The position numbers and the translations under genes were made by a program. Below, one piece after another: positions 41,891 through 51,150 of a stretch of 64,000 bases of DNA. Location of the stretch: NCBI GenBank assembly GCA_050953425.1, contig JBMNMQ010000007.1:682001-746000 (forward strand), read 5' to 3'. The notes beneath the pieces were generated by a model, which was not told the origin of the DNA, did not search any database, and saw only the letters and a program-made list of their open reading frames with translations. This DNA is from RUG100 sp050953425 (GTDB lineage: Bacteria; Bacillota; Clostridia; Peptostreptococcales; Anaerovoracaceae). Numbering within the stretch: position 1 is the first letter of the stretch; every line of letters begins with the position of its first letter.

Positions 41891-44800
41891 ATGTTCAAGA
41901 ACTTATCGAGCGAACCGATCGCCTCGGTGCAGAAGGCACAGGCGGATCAATGGGAAAAGGAGGATCTGCTGCAGCAGTGCGTCGACCTCCGCGAAGACGG
42001 GCCGTCCTTCATTTTTTACGAAGGACCGCCGACTGCCAACGGCAAACCGGGCATTCACCATGTGATCGCGCGGACGCTGAAGGATTCCGTCTGCCGCTAC
42101 AAGACCATGCAGGGGTATCAGGTGCGCCGCAAGGCGGGCTGGGATACGCACGGGCTGCCGGTGGAGATCGAGGTCGAAAAGCAGCTGGGCATGAACGGCA
42201 AGAAGGATATCGAGACCTACGGCATCCGGGAATTCAACGAAAAGTGCCGCGAATCGGTATTCACCTATGAGGGCCTGTGGCGGGAAATGTCCAAGCGCAT
42301 GGGCTACATGGCCGACATGGACCACCCCTACATCACGCTCGACAACGACTATATCGAAAGCGGCTGGTGGATCCTCAAGGAGTTCTTCAAAAAGGACATG
42401 ATCTATGAAGGATTCAAGATCCTGCCGTACTGTCCGCGCTGCGGCACCGGCCTTGCCAGCCACGAGGTGGCGCAGGGCTACAAGGAAGTCAAGGTACTGA
42501 CGCTGACCGCCAAGTTCAAGCGCCGCGACGCCGATGAGTACTTTCTTGCCTGGACGACGACGCCGTGGACGCTGGCGGCCAATGTCTCACTGACGGTGGG
42601 CCCGGACATCGACTACGTCCGCGTGCGCATGACCGAGGGCGACGAAGAGGGGAACATCTTCTACGTCGCCGCCCAACTCGCCGACAGTGTGCTCGGTGAA
42701 GGCCGCTACGAAGTCCTGGATCGAATGAAGGGCTGCGATCTGGAATACCTCGAGTACGAGCAGCTGATGCCGTTCATCGAGCCGACGGGCGGGCAGAAGG
42801 GCTTTTACGTGACCTGTGCCGACTATGTCACCATCGAGGACGGCACCGGCATCGTCCACACCGCGCCGGCTTTCGGTGAAGACGACTACCAGACCGGACG
42901 CCGCTACAAGCTGCCGGTGATCCAGCCGGTCGACGAGCAGGGCCGCTACACGGGAACGCCGTGGAAGGGCCGCTTTGTCATGGAAGAAGGCCTCGATGTG
43001 GAGATCATCAAGTGGCTGGCGCAGCAGAACCGGCTCTTTTCCCGCCAGAAGATGGTGCACAACTACCCGCACTGCTGGCGCTGCGGCACGCCGCTGATCT
43101 ACTACGCCAAGCCCAGCTGGTACATCGAAATGAGCCGCCTCAAGGACGAACTGGTGGCCAATAACAATACCGTCAGCTGGTATCCGGCCTTCGTCGGCGA
43201 AAAGCGCTTCGGCAACTGGCTGGCCGAGGTCAAGGACTGGGCGATCTCGCGCAGCCGCTACTGGGGCACGCCGATTCCGATCTGGCGCTGTGAATGCGGC
43301 CATCTGGAATGCGTCGGCAGCCGCGCCGAGCTGGTTGAGAAAGCCATCGAAGACATCGATGAATCGATCGAACTGCATCGTCCCTATGTCGATGAAGTGC
43401 ATCTGACCTGTCCGGAATGCGGCCGCCCGATGACGCGCATCCCCGACGTCATGGACTGCTGGTTCGACAGCGGAGCGATGCCGTTTGCCCAGCAGCACTA
43501 TCCGTTTGAGCACAGCGAGGAATTCGACCGCGATCTGTTCCCGGCCGACTTTATCTGCGAGGGCATCGACCAGACGCGCGGCTGGTTCTACTCGCTGATG
43601 GCGATCTCCACGTTCCTCAAGGGCAGAGCGCCGTACAAGAACGTCCTCGTCAACGATCTGATCCTCGACAAGGACGGGCATAAGATGAGCAAGCATGTCG
43701 GCAACACGGTCGATCCGTTCGAGCTCTTTGACCGCTACGGTGCCGACGCCACGCGCTGGTACCTGCTGCACGTTTCGCCGGCCTGGTCGCCGACCCGCTT
43801 TGACGAAGACGGACTCAAGGAGATCGTCAGCAAGTTCTTCGGTACGCTGCGCAACGTCTACCACTTCTTCGTGCTCTACGCCAACCAGGACGGCATCGAT
43901 CCGTCGCAGTTCACGGCCTCGGAACGGCCGGAGCTGGACCGCTGGATCCTCAGCAAGTACAACCGCCTGGTGCGCGACGTCACCGAAGACATGGACAGCT
44001 ACGATCACATGAAGGCGGTGCGGCACATCCAGAGCTTTGTCATCGAAGATCTGTCCAACTGGTACATTCGCCGTGCCCGCCGGCGCTTCTGGGCCGAGAA
44101 ACTTGACGAGGACAAGAAGAGCGTCTACCGCACGACCTGGGAGGTGCTGCTCGGCGTCAGCCGGCTGATGGCGCCGTTCGCGCCGTTCCTCGCCGATGAA
44201 ATCTACTGCTGCCTGAGCGGAGAGAAGTCGGTGCATCTGGCCGATTTCCCGCGCTGCGACGAAGCCCTGCTGGATGACAAGACCGAGCAGCGCATGGATC
44301 TCGTGCGCGATCTCGTCGCGCTCGGCCGCAGTGCCCGCGAAAAGGCGAAGATCAAGGTGCGCCAGCCGCTCTCCGAAGTGCTCGTCGACGGCAGCTATGA
44401 AGCGCTGATCGGCGATCTGACGCCGCTGATCCGCGAGGAACTGAACATCAAGAAGGTGGCCTTTGCCGACGACCTCTCGACCTATATGAATTTCAGCCTG
44501 AAGCCGAATTTCAAGGTAGCCGGACCGCTCCTCGGCGGCCGCATCAAGGCGTTCGCCAGAGCGCTCGGCGAGCAGGACGCGGCGGCTTTCACAGCGGCGG
44601 TGGAAGCCGGCGAAGAGGTCAGCCTCGATCTCGACGGCGAGACTGTCAGCGTGACGCGCGAGATGATCGACGTGCGCATCGACGCCCGCGAGGGCTTTGC
44701 GGTGACGATGGAAAACAACATCTTCGTGATCCTCGACACCACGCTCGATCAGGATCTGATCGACGAGGGGCTGGCGCGGGAAGTCGTCTCCAAGGTGCAG

Positions 44801-45010
44801 CAGCTGCGCAAGCAGCACGACTTTGCGATGATGGACCGCATCGCGATTACGCTGGCGGCGGACGACGAAGTCAACGCGGCCGTACAGCGGCATCGCGACT
44901 ACATTATGAAGGAAACGCTGGCCGATGAAATCAACGCCGGCGGCAGCGACCTGCAGCAGTTCAAGATCAACGGACACGCGACCGGCATCGCCGTGGAGAA
45001 GCGCTCGTGA
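41891..45010 (+). CDS. ileS: Isoleucyl-tRNA synthetase, long type with variant signatures
   Basis: Charges tRNA-Ile. 1039 residues from the ATG after AAGGAG; about 120 longer than the B. subtilis enzyme and close to the eukaryote-like (IleS2) group. The HIGH motif is replaced by GIHH (TANGKPGIHHVIART), and KMSKS by KMSKH at 598-602 (GHKMSKHVGN). Both variants are, from memory, found in Bacteroidota and some Clostridia. The editing domain (WTTTPWTLAANVSL) and the Zn-binding CPRCG, CWRCG and CPECG clusters are present, followed by the anticodon-binding region. IleS2-type enzymes are often insensitive to mupirocin; that is inference here. Overlaps the next gene by four bases. Confidence 0.96.
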   Translation: MFKNLSSEPIASVQKAQADQWEKEDLLQQCVDLREDGPSFIFYEGPPTANGKPGIHHVIARTLKDSVCRYKTMQGYQVRRKAGWDTHGLPVEIEVEKQLGMNGKKDIETYGIREFNEKCRESVFTYEGLWREMSKRMGYMADMDHPYITLDNDYIESGWWILKEFFKKDMIYEGFKILPYCPRCGTGLASHEVAQGYKEVKVLTLTAKFKRRDADEYFLAWTTTPWTLAANVSLTVGPDIDYVRVRMTEGDEEGNIFYVAAQLADSVLGEGRYEVLDRMKGCDLEYLEYEQLMPFIEPTGGQKGFYVTCADYVTIEDGTGIVHTAPAFGEDDYQTGRRYKLPVIQPVDEQGRYTGTPWKGRFVMEEGLDVEIIKWLAQQNRLFSRQKMVHNYPHCWRCGTPLIYYAKPSWYIEMSRLKDELVANNNTVSWYPAFVGEKRFGNWLAEVKDWAISRSRYWGTPIPIWRCECGHLECVGSRAELVEKAIEDIDESIELHRPYVDEVHLTCPECGRPMTRIPDVMDCWFDSGAMPFAQQHYPFEHSEEFDRDLFPADFICEGIDQTRGWFYSLMAISTFLKGRAPYKNVLVNDLILDKDGHKMSKHVGNTVDPFELFDRYGADATRWYLLHVSPAWSPTRFDEDGLKEIVSKFFGTLRNVYHFFVLYANQDGIDPSQFTASERPELDRWILSKYNRLVRDVTEDMDSYDHMKAVRHIQSFVIEDLSNWYIRRARRRFWAEKLDEDKKSVYRTTWEVLLGVSRLMAPFAPFLADEIYCCLSGEKSVHLADFPRCDEALLDDKTEQRMDLVRDLVALGRSAREKAKIKVRQPLSEVLVDGSYEALIGDLTPLIREELNIKKVAFADDLSTYMNFSLKPNFKVAGPLLGGRIKAFARALGEQDAAAFTAAVEAGEEVSLDLDGETVSVTREMIDVRIDAREGFAVTMENNIFVILDTTLDQDLIDEGLAREVVSKVQQLRKQHDFAMMDRIAITLAADDEVNAAVQRHRDYIMKETLADEINAGGSDLQQFKINGHATGIAVEKRS

Positions 45011-45357
45011 CCGTCGACGCTCGGGATTACAACCGTCTCCTGACCGTCGGCGTCGAGGAGCACGCGCACATCGTCGATGCATTCATCGCATCCGGGCGCG
45101 ATCCGCTGACGATTGCGATCCGCCAGGGCATCGATCCGGAGATGGTGATGCTGATACTCCGTGCCTATAATTTTCATCTCGGCGCGGAGTACGGCGATGC
45201 CGAGGACGACCGCCGGCAGTTTCGCCGCGTACCGGAAAAGGTCGTGAAAAACTATGTAAGGGAGTATTACCCCGGCTTTCTCGAGGGCCGGCCGGAAGCG
45301 GAGATGACGCTGCTGCGCTATCTCTACGACGGGCCGGCCGGCAGGGGGCGAAAATAG
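45007..45357 (+). CDS. Small protein of unknown function coupled to ileS
   Basis: 116 residues starting at GTG in a GTGA overlap with ileS. The protein is soluble, acidic then basic, and probably helical, with a possible helix-turn-helix-like stretch (LTIAIRQGIDPEMVMLILRA). Tyr/Arg-rich C-terminal half (VVKNYVREYYPGFLEGRPEA). I do not recognise a family. Tight coupling argues that it is a real gene; G+C bias at third positions also fits. Confidence 0.6.
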   Translation: MTVDARDYNRLLTVGVEEHAHIVDAFIASGRDPLTIAIRQGIDPEMVMLILRAYNFHLGAEYGDAEDDRRQFRRVPEKVVKNYVREYYPGFLEGRPEAEMTLLRYLYDGPAGRGRK

Positions 45358-45516
45358 AGAAGGCCGCTGCGATGTGAGAGCGGCGGCTGCCCGGCGGGAA
45401 GCCGCCGCCGATGAGGTGGAACGATGCCTGTGCCGGCTGCGGCCGGCCGAGGTGAGAACCGGCCGCCGGAGGAACCGCGGCCGGGCAGAAAGGACAGTGG
45501 AAAGAAGGCGGACAGT

Positions 45517-46614
45517 ATGGCGCAGCAGAACGAGGGGCGCAGGGCTCCCGACAGCGGCGAAGACGACGCGGTGCGGCGCGAACAGCCGGATCTCAAGAAC
45601 ATGACGCTGGCGGAGCTGACCGCCTGGGTGGAAAAAGCCGGCCTGCCGGCTTTTCGTGCCCGCCAGATCTTTTCCTGGATCGCTCGCGGCAGCACGACCT
45701 TTGCGTCGATGACCAACCTGCCGAAGGAGCTGCGGGAACAGCTGGAGACACAGGCTCGGCTGGGCAGTCTGCAGATCGAAATCATGCAGAAGAGCGAGGA
45801 TGGCACGCGCAAATTCCTCTTTCGCCTGCCCGACAGCAGCGGCATCGAGGCGGTGTTCCTCCGCTATCACTACGGCAATTCGATCTGTCTCTCGTCACAG
45901 GTCGGCTGCGCGATGGGCTGTGCTTTCTGCGCCAGTACGATCGGCGGCTGCCGCCGCAATCTGACCGCCGGCGAGATGTATGACCAGCTGCTCTGCGCTG
46001 AGCGGGTGACCGGCGAGTCGATCCGTCATATCGTCATCATGGGAACCGGCGAACCGCTGGCCAATTACAACGAACTGCTGCGCCTGCTCGACATCGTGCA
46101 TGAGCCGGAGGGACTCGGCATCGGGCTGCGCAATATCACGGTTTCGACCTGCGGACTGGTGCCCGAAATCGAGCGCTTTACCGAAGATCTGCCGCAGGTG
46201 AACCTCGCCATCTCGCTGCACGCGCCCGACAACGAGCTGCGCGACCGGCTGATGCCCGTCAATCGGCGCTACCCGCTGGAACAGCTGATGCCGGCCTGCC
46301 GGCGCTATGTAGAGCACACCGGCCGGCGCATCACCTTCGAGTACGCATTGATCGCCGGCCTCAACGACAGCCGCCGCATGATTCATGCGCTCGCCGAACT
46401 GCTGCACGATTCGCTCCCGGCCGGTCTCTGCCACGTCAATCTGATTCCCCTCAACAAGGTCACGGAAGCCAGGCTGACCGGCAGCAGCCGCCAGCGCGCC
46501 GCCTCGATCGCTTCCTGGCTGGAAGAACAGGGCATTGCCGCCACCGTGCGCCGGGAACTGGGCGGTGACATCGATGCTGCCTGCGGACAGCTGCGCCGCA
46601 AGAACAATATCTGA
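45517..46614 (+). CDS. rlmN: Dual-specificity rRNA/tRNA adenine C2-methyltransferase RlmN
   Basis: Radical-SAM enzyme that methylates A2503 of 23S rRNA and A37 of tRNAs. 365 residues. The CxxxCxxC cluster is C131, C135 and C138 (GCAMGCAFCAS); the methyl-transfer pair is C124 (NSICLSSQ) and C356 (DIDAACGQL), matching E. coli C118 and C355. VIMGTGEPLANYNE, ISLHAPDN and HVNLIPLNKV are family motifs. Two starts are possible: ATG 45517 after AGAAGG, chosen because it is closest to the usual length, or ATG 45424 after GAGGTGG, which would add 31 low-complexity residues. Confidence 0.95.
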   Translation: MAQQNEGRRAPDSGEDDAVRREQPDLKNMTLAELTAWVEKAGLPAFRARQIFSWIARGSTTFASMTNLPKELREQLETQARLGSLQIEIMQKSEDGTRKFLFRLPDSSGIEAVFLRYHYGNSICLSSQVGCAMGCAFCASTIGGCRRNLTAGEMYDQLLCAERVTGESIRHIVIMGTGEPLANYNELLRLLDIVHEPEGLGIGLRNITVSTCGLVPEIERFTEDLPQVNLAISLHAPDNELRDRLMPVNRRYPLEQLMPACRRYVEHTGRRITFEYALIAGLNDSRRMIHALAELLHDSLPAGLCHVNLIPLNKVTEARLTGSSRQRAASIASWLEEQGIAATVRRELGGDIDAACGQLRRKNNI

Positions 46615-46807
46615 GGCGTCTGCCCCTGAGACGGCTGCGATGCGGCCGCTGCCGCCGCCGCGCATCGGCAGCGGGTGAAACGCCGGATGACAGCGGCAGG
46701 AAAGGGCTGCGGCAGGAGGCTGACGGCGGGCCGCAGGAACGGAAAATGGCCGGCGCAGGCGCGTGAAGAAGGCCGGGAAAGTCGGGTGAAAAGGGCGGAT
46801 AAATCGG

Positions 46808-46836
46808 TTGCCGAGAATATCGCGATGTTGTATAAT
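46808..46836 (+). promoter_or_regulatory. Promoter of the P-loop protein gene
   Basis: TTGCCG at 46808-46813, a 17-base spacer and TATAAT at 46831-46836. The 190 bases between rlmN and this promoter are G+C rich with no recognisable gene. Confidence 0.8.
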
Positions 46837-46864
46837 TAGGAAAAGACAAAGGAGGATCGGGACC

Positions 46865-47287
46865 ATGGTGAAATTATTAGTAGGCCACAAGGGCAGCGGC
46901 AAGACCAAGCAGATGATCGCGATTGCCAATGAAACGGTGGAAACCAGTGACGGCAGTATCATCTTCATCAACAAGAACCATCGCTTGAATATGGAACTGC
47001 ATCACGGGATTCGGGTGATCTGCATGGAGGACTATCCGCACATCACCAACAGCGACGAGTACATCGGCTTTATCTACGGGATCATCAGTTCCGATCACGA
47101 CATTGATGAGATTTTCATCGACGGCATCCTCAAGCATGCCGATGTATCTCTGGGCAACCTGCCGGAATTCATTGACCGACTGAAAAAGATTTCCGATTAT
47201 TTCGAGATCGACTTCGTGGTCAGCTTGAGCGCGGAGCAGGAAGAGATGATCGGTGTCGACTTTACCGGATGCGAGATACTGAATTAA
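46865..47287 (+). CDS. Small P-loop ATPase-like protein
   Basis: 140 residues. GHKGSGKT (7-14) is a Walker A motif directly after the first strand (MVKLLV), and DEIFIDGIL is a plausible Walker B. The rest is compact alpha/beta with no membrane segment. Conserved proteins of this kind in Bacillota are usually annotated only as ATP-binding; role unknown. It has its own promoter, GGAGG before the ATG, and a weak terminator downstream, so it is a single-gene unit. Base composition is less G+C rich than neighbouring genes. Confidence 0.65.
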   Translation: MVKLLVGHKGSGKTKQMIAIANETVETSDGSIIFINKNHRLNMELHHGIRVICMEDYPHITNSDEYIGFIYGIISSDHDIDEIFIDGILKHADVSLGNLPEFIDRLKKISDYFEIDFVVSLSAEQEEMIGVDFTGCEILN

Positions 47288-47303
47288 CCCTGCGGATGAA
47301 CTG

Positions 47304-47327
47304 GGCAGTGCGGCGCACTGCTCTTTT
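47304..47327 (+). terminator. Short terminator after the P-loop gene
   Basis: GCAGTGC-GGC-GCACTGC followed by TCTTTTC. Confidence 0.6.
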
Positions 47328-47397
47328 CGATTGCCCGCGCCCTTTTCTCCGCGACGGCACGGGATGAAACGGACGGAGAGGAGATGCAGAGAACATT

Positions 47398-48567
47398 ATG
47401 AAGCAGGTATACGGATTTGTGATATTGACCGCCTTTCTATTCGGCACGATGGAAGTGTCGCTGAAGATCGCCGGCGGCAATCTGGACTCGTTCCAGCTGA
47501 CATTTCTGCGCTTTGCCATCAGCGGCCTGATGCTGCTGCCGTTCGGACTGGCGGAAATCCACAGCAGCGGCGTGCGGCTGATCTGGAAGGATTTTGTCTG
47601 GCTGCTGCTGGTCGGCTGCATGGGCATTCCGCTCAGCATGCTCTGCTTCCAGCTCGGCGTCGAGCGCTCGGCGGCTTCCACAGCTTCGGTTCTGATTTGC
47701 ATGAACCCGATGTTCACAATGATCATCGCCTACTTCTTTGCCGGTGAACCGATGACCCGCGCCAAGACGACCTGCTTTTTCGTCGGCATCATCGCTCTCA
47801 TCTTCATGATCCGGCCCTGGGATCTGCAGGCGGGCAACACGCCGGCAGGCATGATTCTGATGGTCATTTCGGCGGTGACGTTCTCGATGTATACGGTGAT
47901 GAGCAAGAAGAGCGTGGCGCGCATGGGCGTGATGGCGCAGACCAGCCTGAGTTTTCTGATGGGTTCGGCGGTGCTGCTGGTCATCATTCTGCTGATGGGG
48001 CGGCCGGTGCTGCAGGGCGTGGTCGAAAACAAGTGGCTCGTGCTCTATATCGGCATCTGCGTCACCGGCATCGGCTACTGGTCGTATTTCATGGCCATCA
48101 AGCGGTCCGACGCCAGCACGGGGTCGATCGCTTTCCTGATCAAGCCGGCCATCGCGCCGGTGATGGCGGTGCTGATTCTCGGCGAGCATCTCGCCTGGAA
48201 CTCGATCATCGGCATCATCCTGCTGCTGACGGCCAGCTTTATCAACCTGCGCGAGAACCAGCGGATCAGCCGGCAGTCGCAGCTGCGTCTGCGGCGGCGC
48301 GACCTGTCCGGTTACGGCCGTGACGAAGAGACCGCACCGGGCCAGGCCGCAGTCCAGGGTGCAGCCGGCAGTGCGGCGGACGAAACGGCCGGCACGGACG
48401 GCGCGGTCGGCACGAACAGTGCGGCCGGCACGAACGGCGCGGTCGGCACGAACAGTGCGGCCGGCACGAACGGCGCGGTCGGCGCGGACAGTGCGGCTGG
48501 CACGGACAGTGCGGCCGGTGCGGCCGGCCCTGAAGGCCTGAACAGCGGCGGGAAAGAGAGTGAGTAA
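47398..48567 (+). CDS. DMT superfamily (EamA) transporter with repeated C-terminal tail
   Basis: 389 residues. Ten membrane helices in two EamA halves (GFVILTAFLFGTMEVSLKIA; AGMILMVISAVTFSMYTVMS), with the second half ending in a conserved PAIAPVMAVLILGE segment. EamA proteins export amino acids or metabolites; no substrate is implied. The last ~95 residues are cytoplasmic and low-complexity, including seven 6-residue repeats (GTNSAA/GTNGAV). The ATG overlaps the end of GAGAACATTATG without a strong Shine-Dalgarno (GGAGAGGAG lies 15-20 bases upstream). Confidence 0.85.
   Translation: MKQVYGFVILTAFLFGTMEVSLKIAGGNLDSFQLTFLRFAISGLMLLPFGLAEIHSSGVRLIWKDFVWLLLVGCMGIPLSMLCFQLGVERSAASTASVLICMNPMFTMIIAYFFAGEPMTRAKTTCFFVGIIALIFMIRPWDLQAGNTPAGMILMVISAVTFSMYTVMSKKSVARMGVMAQTSLSFLMGSAVLLVIILLMGRPVLQGVVENKWLVLYIGICVTGIGYWSYFMAIKRSDASTGSIAFLIKPAIAPVMAVLILGEHLAWNSIIGIILLLTASFINLRENQRISRQSQLRLRRRDLSGYGRDEETAPGQAAVQGAAGSAADETAGTDGAVGTNSAAGTNGAVGTNSAAGTNGAVGADSAAGTDSAAGAAGPEGLNSGGKESE
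48391..48516 (+). repeat. 18-bp in-frame tandem repeat, seven copies
   Basis: Alternating units encode GTNSAA and GTNGAV with variants GTDGAV, GADSAA and GTDSAA. A 36-bp super-unit (two repeats) is duplicated exactly or nearly so. Confidence 0.85.
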
Positions 48568-49181
48568 TGGATCTGCAGCAGATCGAGGCCATCTTCCAAA
48601 AAAGGCGTCCCGATGCGGTGGGCGCGTTCCATCGCTATTCAGTGCTGATGCCGCTGGTGGAAAAGGACGGAGCACTGCATCTGCTCTATGAAAAACGGGG
48701 CAGTGAGATCGACCGTCAGCCGGGCGAGGTCAGCTTTCCCGGCGGTGCGCAGGAAGAGGGCGAGACGCCGCTGATGTGCGCCGTGCGCGAGACGATGGAG
48801 GAACTCGGCGTGGCCAGGGAAGCGGTCGAGGTCATCAGCAAGGCGGATACGCTGTACGGAGGCCGCGACTTCCTCATCAGCAGCTATCTGGGACGGCTCG
48901 ACATTTCGCAGATGCATCCGTCGCCGGTCGAGGTGGCCGAGGTCTTTCTGGTGCCGCTCGATTATTTCCTCACGCACGAGCCCTACCGAGCGGAAATGAC
49001 GTTTCAGCCCGATCCCGATCAGCCGTTTCCCTACGAAAAGATTCATTTCCCGCAGGGCTATCACTGGCGCGACATCACCTATGACGTGCCGATCTACGAC
49101 TATCAGGGATATATCATCTGGGGCCTGACCGGCCGCATGACCTACAACCTCGTACAGATACTGAAAGGGGAGAAGAGATGA
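48567..49181 (+). CDS. NUDIX hydrolase, CoA pyrophosphatase type
   Basis: 204 residues. The Nudix box GGAQEEGETPLMCAVRETMEELGV fits Gx5Ex7REUxEExGU when read from the first Gly. The upstream segment (REIDRQPGEVSFPGGA) corresponds to the UPF0035 motif that marks CoA diphosphatases (YeaB/NudL-like). It would split CoA or acyl-CoA into phosphopantetheine and 3',5'-ADP. It overlaps the transporter stop by one base and the next gene by four. Confidence 0.85.
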   Translation: MDLQQIEAIFQKRRPDAVGAFHRYSVLMPLVEKDGALHLLYEKRGSEIDRQPGEVSFPGGAQEEGETPLMCAVRETMEELGVAREAVEVISKADTLYGGRDFLISSYLGRLDISQMHPSPVEVAEVFLVPLDYFLTHEPYRAEMTFQPDPDQPFPYEKIHFPQGYHWRDITYDVPIYDYQGYIIWGLTGRMTYNLVQILKGEKR

Positions 49182-49984
49182 AATTCAACATTGCTCTCTG
49201 CCAGATCGGCACAGAAAAAGACAAGCAGATCAACCGCCAGCGGGCCGAGCGCAGCGTAACCGGTGCCGCCGATGCCGGCGCCCGCATCGTGGCGCTGCCG
49301 GAGATGTGGAACTGTCCGTACGACAATGCGTTTTTCCGTCCCTACGGAGAGCCGGCCGACGGCGAAACCGTGCAGTTTATGTCGGAACTGGCAAAGCGGC
49401 ACCGGATCTATCTGGTCGGCGGCAGCATTCCGGAACTGGCGGACGGAAATGTGTACAACACCAGTTTTATTTTCAACCCGCAGGGCGAGGTCATCGGTCG
49501 TCATCGCAAGGCGCATATGTTCGACATTGACGTCGAGAACGGCATCCGCTTTATGGAGTCGGAGACGCTGACGCCGGGTGACGAGGTGACGGTGGTCGAC
49601 ACCGAATTCTGCCGCATCGGGGTAGCGATCTGCTTTGACGTCCGCTTTCCCGAGCTGACGCGGCGGATGGCGCTCGACGGTGCCAGGCTGGTGATTCTGC
49701 CGGCGGCGTTCAACATGACCACCGGTCCGGCTCACTGGGAACTGTCGATGCGGGCGCGGGCGCTGGACAACCAGCTGTATTTTGCGGCCTGCGGGCCGGC
49801 GCGCAATGAGAACGCGTCCTACGTCGCCTGGGGCCATTCGATGGTCTGCGATCCGTGGGGCAGAGTCATCAGCGAGACGGAGGAAAAGGAAGATATCGTG
49901 TTCGCCGAAATCGACACCGAATTCGTCGACAGCGTGCGCCGACAGCTGCCGCTGCTGCAGAACCGGCGGCCGGAGCTCTACTGA
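49178..49984 (+). CDS. Carbon-nitrogen hydrolase (nitrilase family, omega-amidase-like)
   Basis: 268 residues. The catalytic triad is visible: Glu in ALPEMWNCPYDN, Lys in GRHRKAHMFDIDV and Cys in VAICFDVRFPEL. LPEMWNCPY and FDIDVENGI are close to Nit2/omega-amidase, which hydrolyses alpha-ketoglutaramate and alpha-ketosuccinamate; deaminated glutathione amidase (Nit1) is an alternative. Starts in an ATGA overlap with the Nudix gene. Confidence 0.88.
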   Translation: MKFNIALCQIGTEKDKQINRQRAERSVTGAADAGARIVALPEMWNCPYDNAFFRPYGEPADGETVQFMSELAKRHRIYLVGGSIPELADGNVYNTSFIFNPQGEVIGRHRKAHMFDIDVENGIRFMESETLTPGDEVTVVDTEFCRIGVAICFDVRFPELTRRMALDGARLVILPAAFNMTTGPAHWELSMRARALDNQLYFAACGPARNENASYVAWGHSMVCDPWGRVISETEEKEDIVFAEIDTEFVDSVRRQLPLLQNRRPELY

Positions 49985-50100
49985 CGGCCAGCCGGCGGCC
50001 GGAATGCCGCTGACGACTGACCGGCGGCCGGAATTCTGCGGACGGCTGCTGAAGACGGACGCGGACAGGGTATTTCAACAGAAAGAAGAGGGGAAAAGAT

Positions 50101-51150
50101 TTGAAAAGGGGAATCAAAACTCACATCCGCCGCGGCGGACTGACCGGTATTCTGGCGGTGCTGCTGATCGCCGTTTTAACACTGGTGCTGGCGGCATGCG
50201 GTGATCAGAACAAGGTAACAAGACAGGATCCGCTGGTATTTCTCGTCACCGACACCGGATCCATCGGCGACAGCGGCTTCAACGATGCCGGCTGGTCCGG
50301 CTGCGAGCAGGCCGGACAGGATGCCGACATCGACATCCGCTGTCTGGAATCGGCCGACACCACCGAACTGGAGCACAACCTGCAGTCGGCCGGCAAGGAT
50401 CAGGCGCAGACGGTGATCGTCATGGGCGGCGAGCACGGCGAGGTGCTGCAGCGTACTTCTCGCAATTACCCCGACAGCGACTTTGTCATTGTCGGCGGCA
50501 ACGTGTACGGCAGCAACACAGCCGCGATCAGTTTTCGCGATGAGCAGGCCGGCTATCTTGCCGGTCTGGCCGCGGCCAGCATGACCAGGACGAATGTCGT
50601 CGGCTTTGTCGGCGGGCGGCGCACCTCCGCGGCACGGCGCTGCGAAATCGGCTACCGCGCCGGCGTCCGAACCGTCAGGTCCGACATCAAAGTGGTGAGC
50701 GGCTATACCGGCTCCTTCAGCGACAGCGATGCGGCGCAGCGGCAGGCTGAGAGTCTGTACCGCAGCGGGGCGGACGCGATCTTTCACGATGCGCACAGTG
50801 CCGGCAGGGGCGTGATCGCTGCCGCCGGCGAGAAAAACTTTTTCGTAATCGGCAGTGATGTCGATCAGTCGGTGTGCGATTCCAAGCATGTGCTCTGCTC
50901 GATCACCCGCGACATCAGCGGCTCGGTGGCGAAGGAAATCGAGCGCTCCGTCAAAGGCTCCTTCCAGGCGGGAACCATCGAACGCTCGGTCGGCGACAAG
51001 GGCATCGGCTTCAGCGACAATGCCGGCAATCTGCCGGATTTCGTCTGCGATCGGCTGACCGAGGCGGAGCAGCAGATCCGCAAGGAGCGGATCGTGGTGC
51101 CGCAGACGAAGAAAGAGCTGCAGTCCTTCCGCGCACCGGAGCTCGAGTAA
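50101..51150 (+). CDS. BMP family substrate-binding lipoprotein
   Basis: 349 residues. Starts at TTG after AGAGGGG. Signal peptide ends in the lipobox LAAC (about residue 35), so the protein is anchored outside the membrane. The PnrA/Med-like fold starts with VFLVTDTGSIGDSGFNDAGW, followed by ESADTTELEHNL, VGFVGG and IGSDVDQS. BMP proteins bind nucleosides (or act as Med-like regulators); the usual ABC permease genes are absent here. The ORF stop overlaps the YgiQ start. Confidence 0.88.
   Translation: MKRGIKTHIRRGGLTGILAVLLIAVLTLVLAACGDQNKVTRQDPLVFLVTDTGSIGDSGFNDAGWSGCEQAGQDADIDIRCLESADTTELEHNLQSAGKDQAQTVIVMGGEHGEVLQRTSRNYPDSDFVIVGGNVYGSNTAAISFRDEQAGYLAGLAAASMTRTNVVGFVGGRRTSAARRCEIGYRAGVRTVRSDIKVVSGYTGSFSDSDAAQRQAESLYRSGADAIFHDAHSAGRGVIAAAGEKNFFVIGSDVDQSVCDSKHVLCSITRDISGSVAKEIERSVKGSFQAGTIERSVGDKGIGFSDNAGNLPDFVCDRLTEAEQQIRKERIVVPQTKKELQSFRAPELE

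Noticed and set aside
42587..45082. An 831-codon open frame antisense to ileS
   Set aside because: It mirrors the codon bias of ileS, has no ribosome-binding site and encodes a His/Asp/Arg-biased product; other long antisense frames over pcrA, ligA, clpB, dnaX and the NCS1 gene have the same cause.
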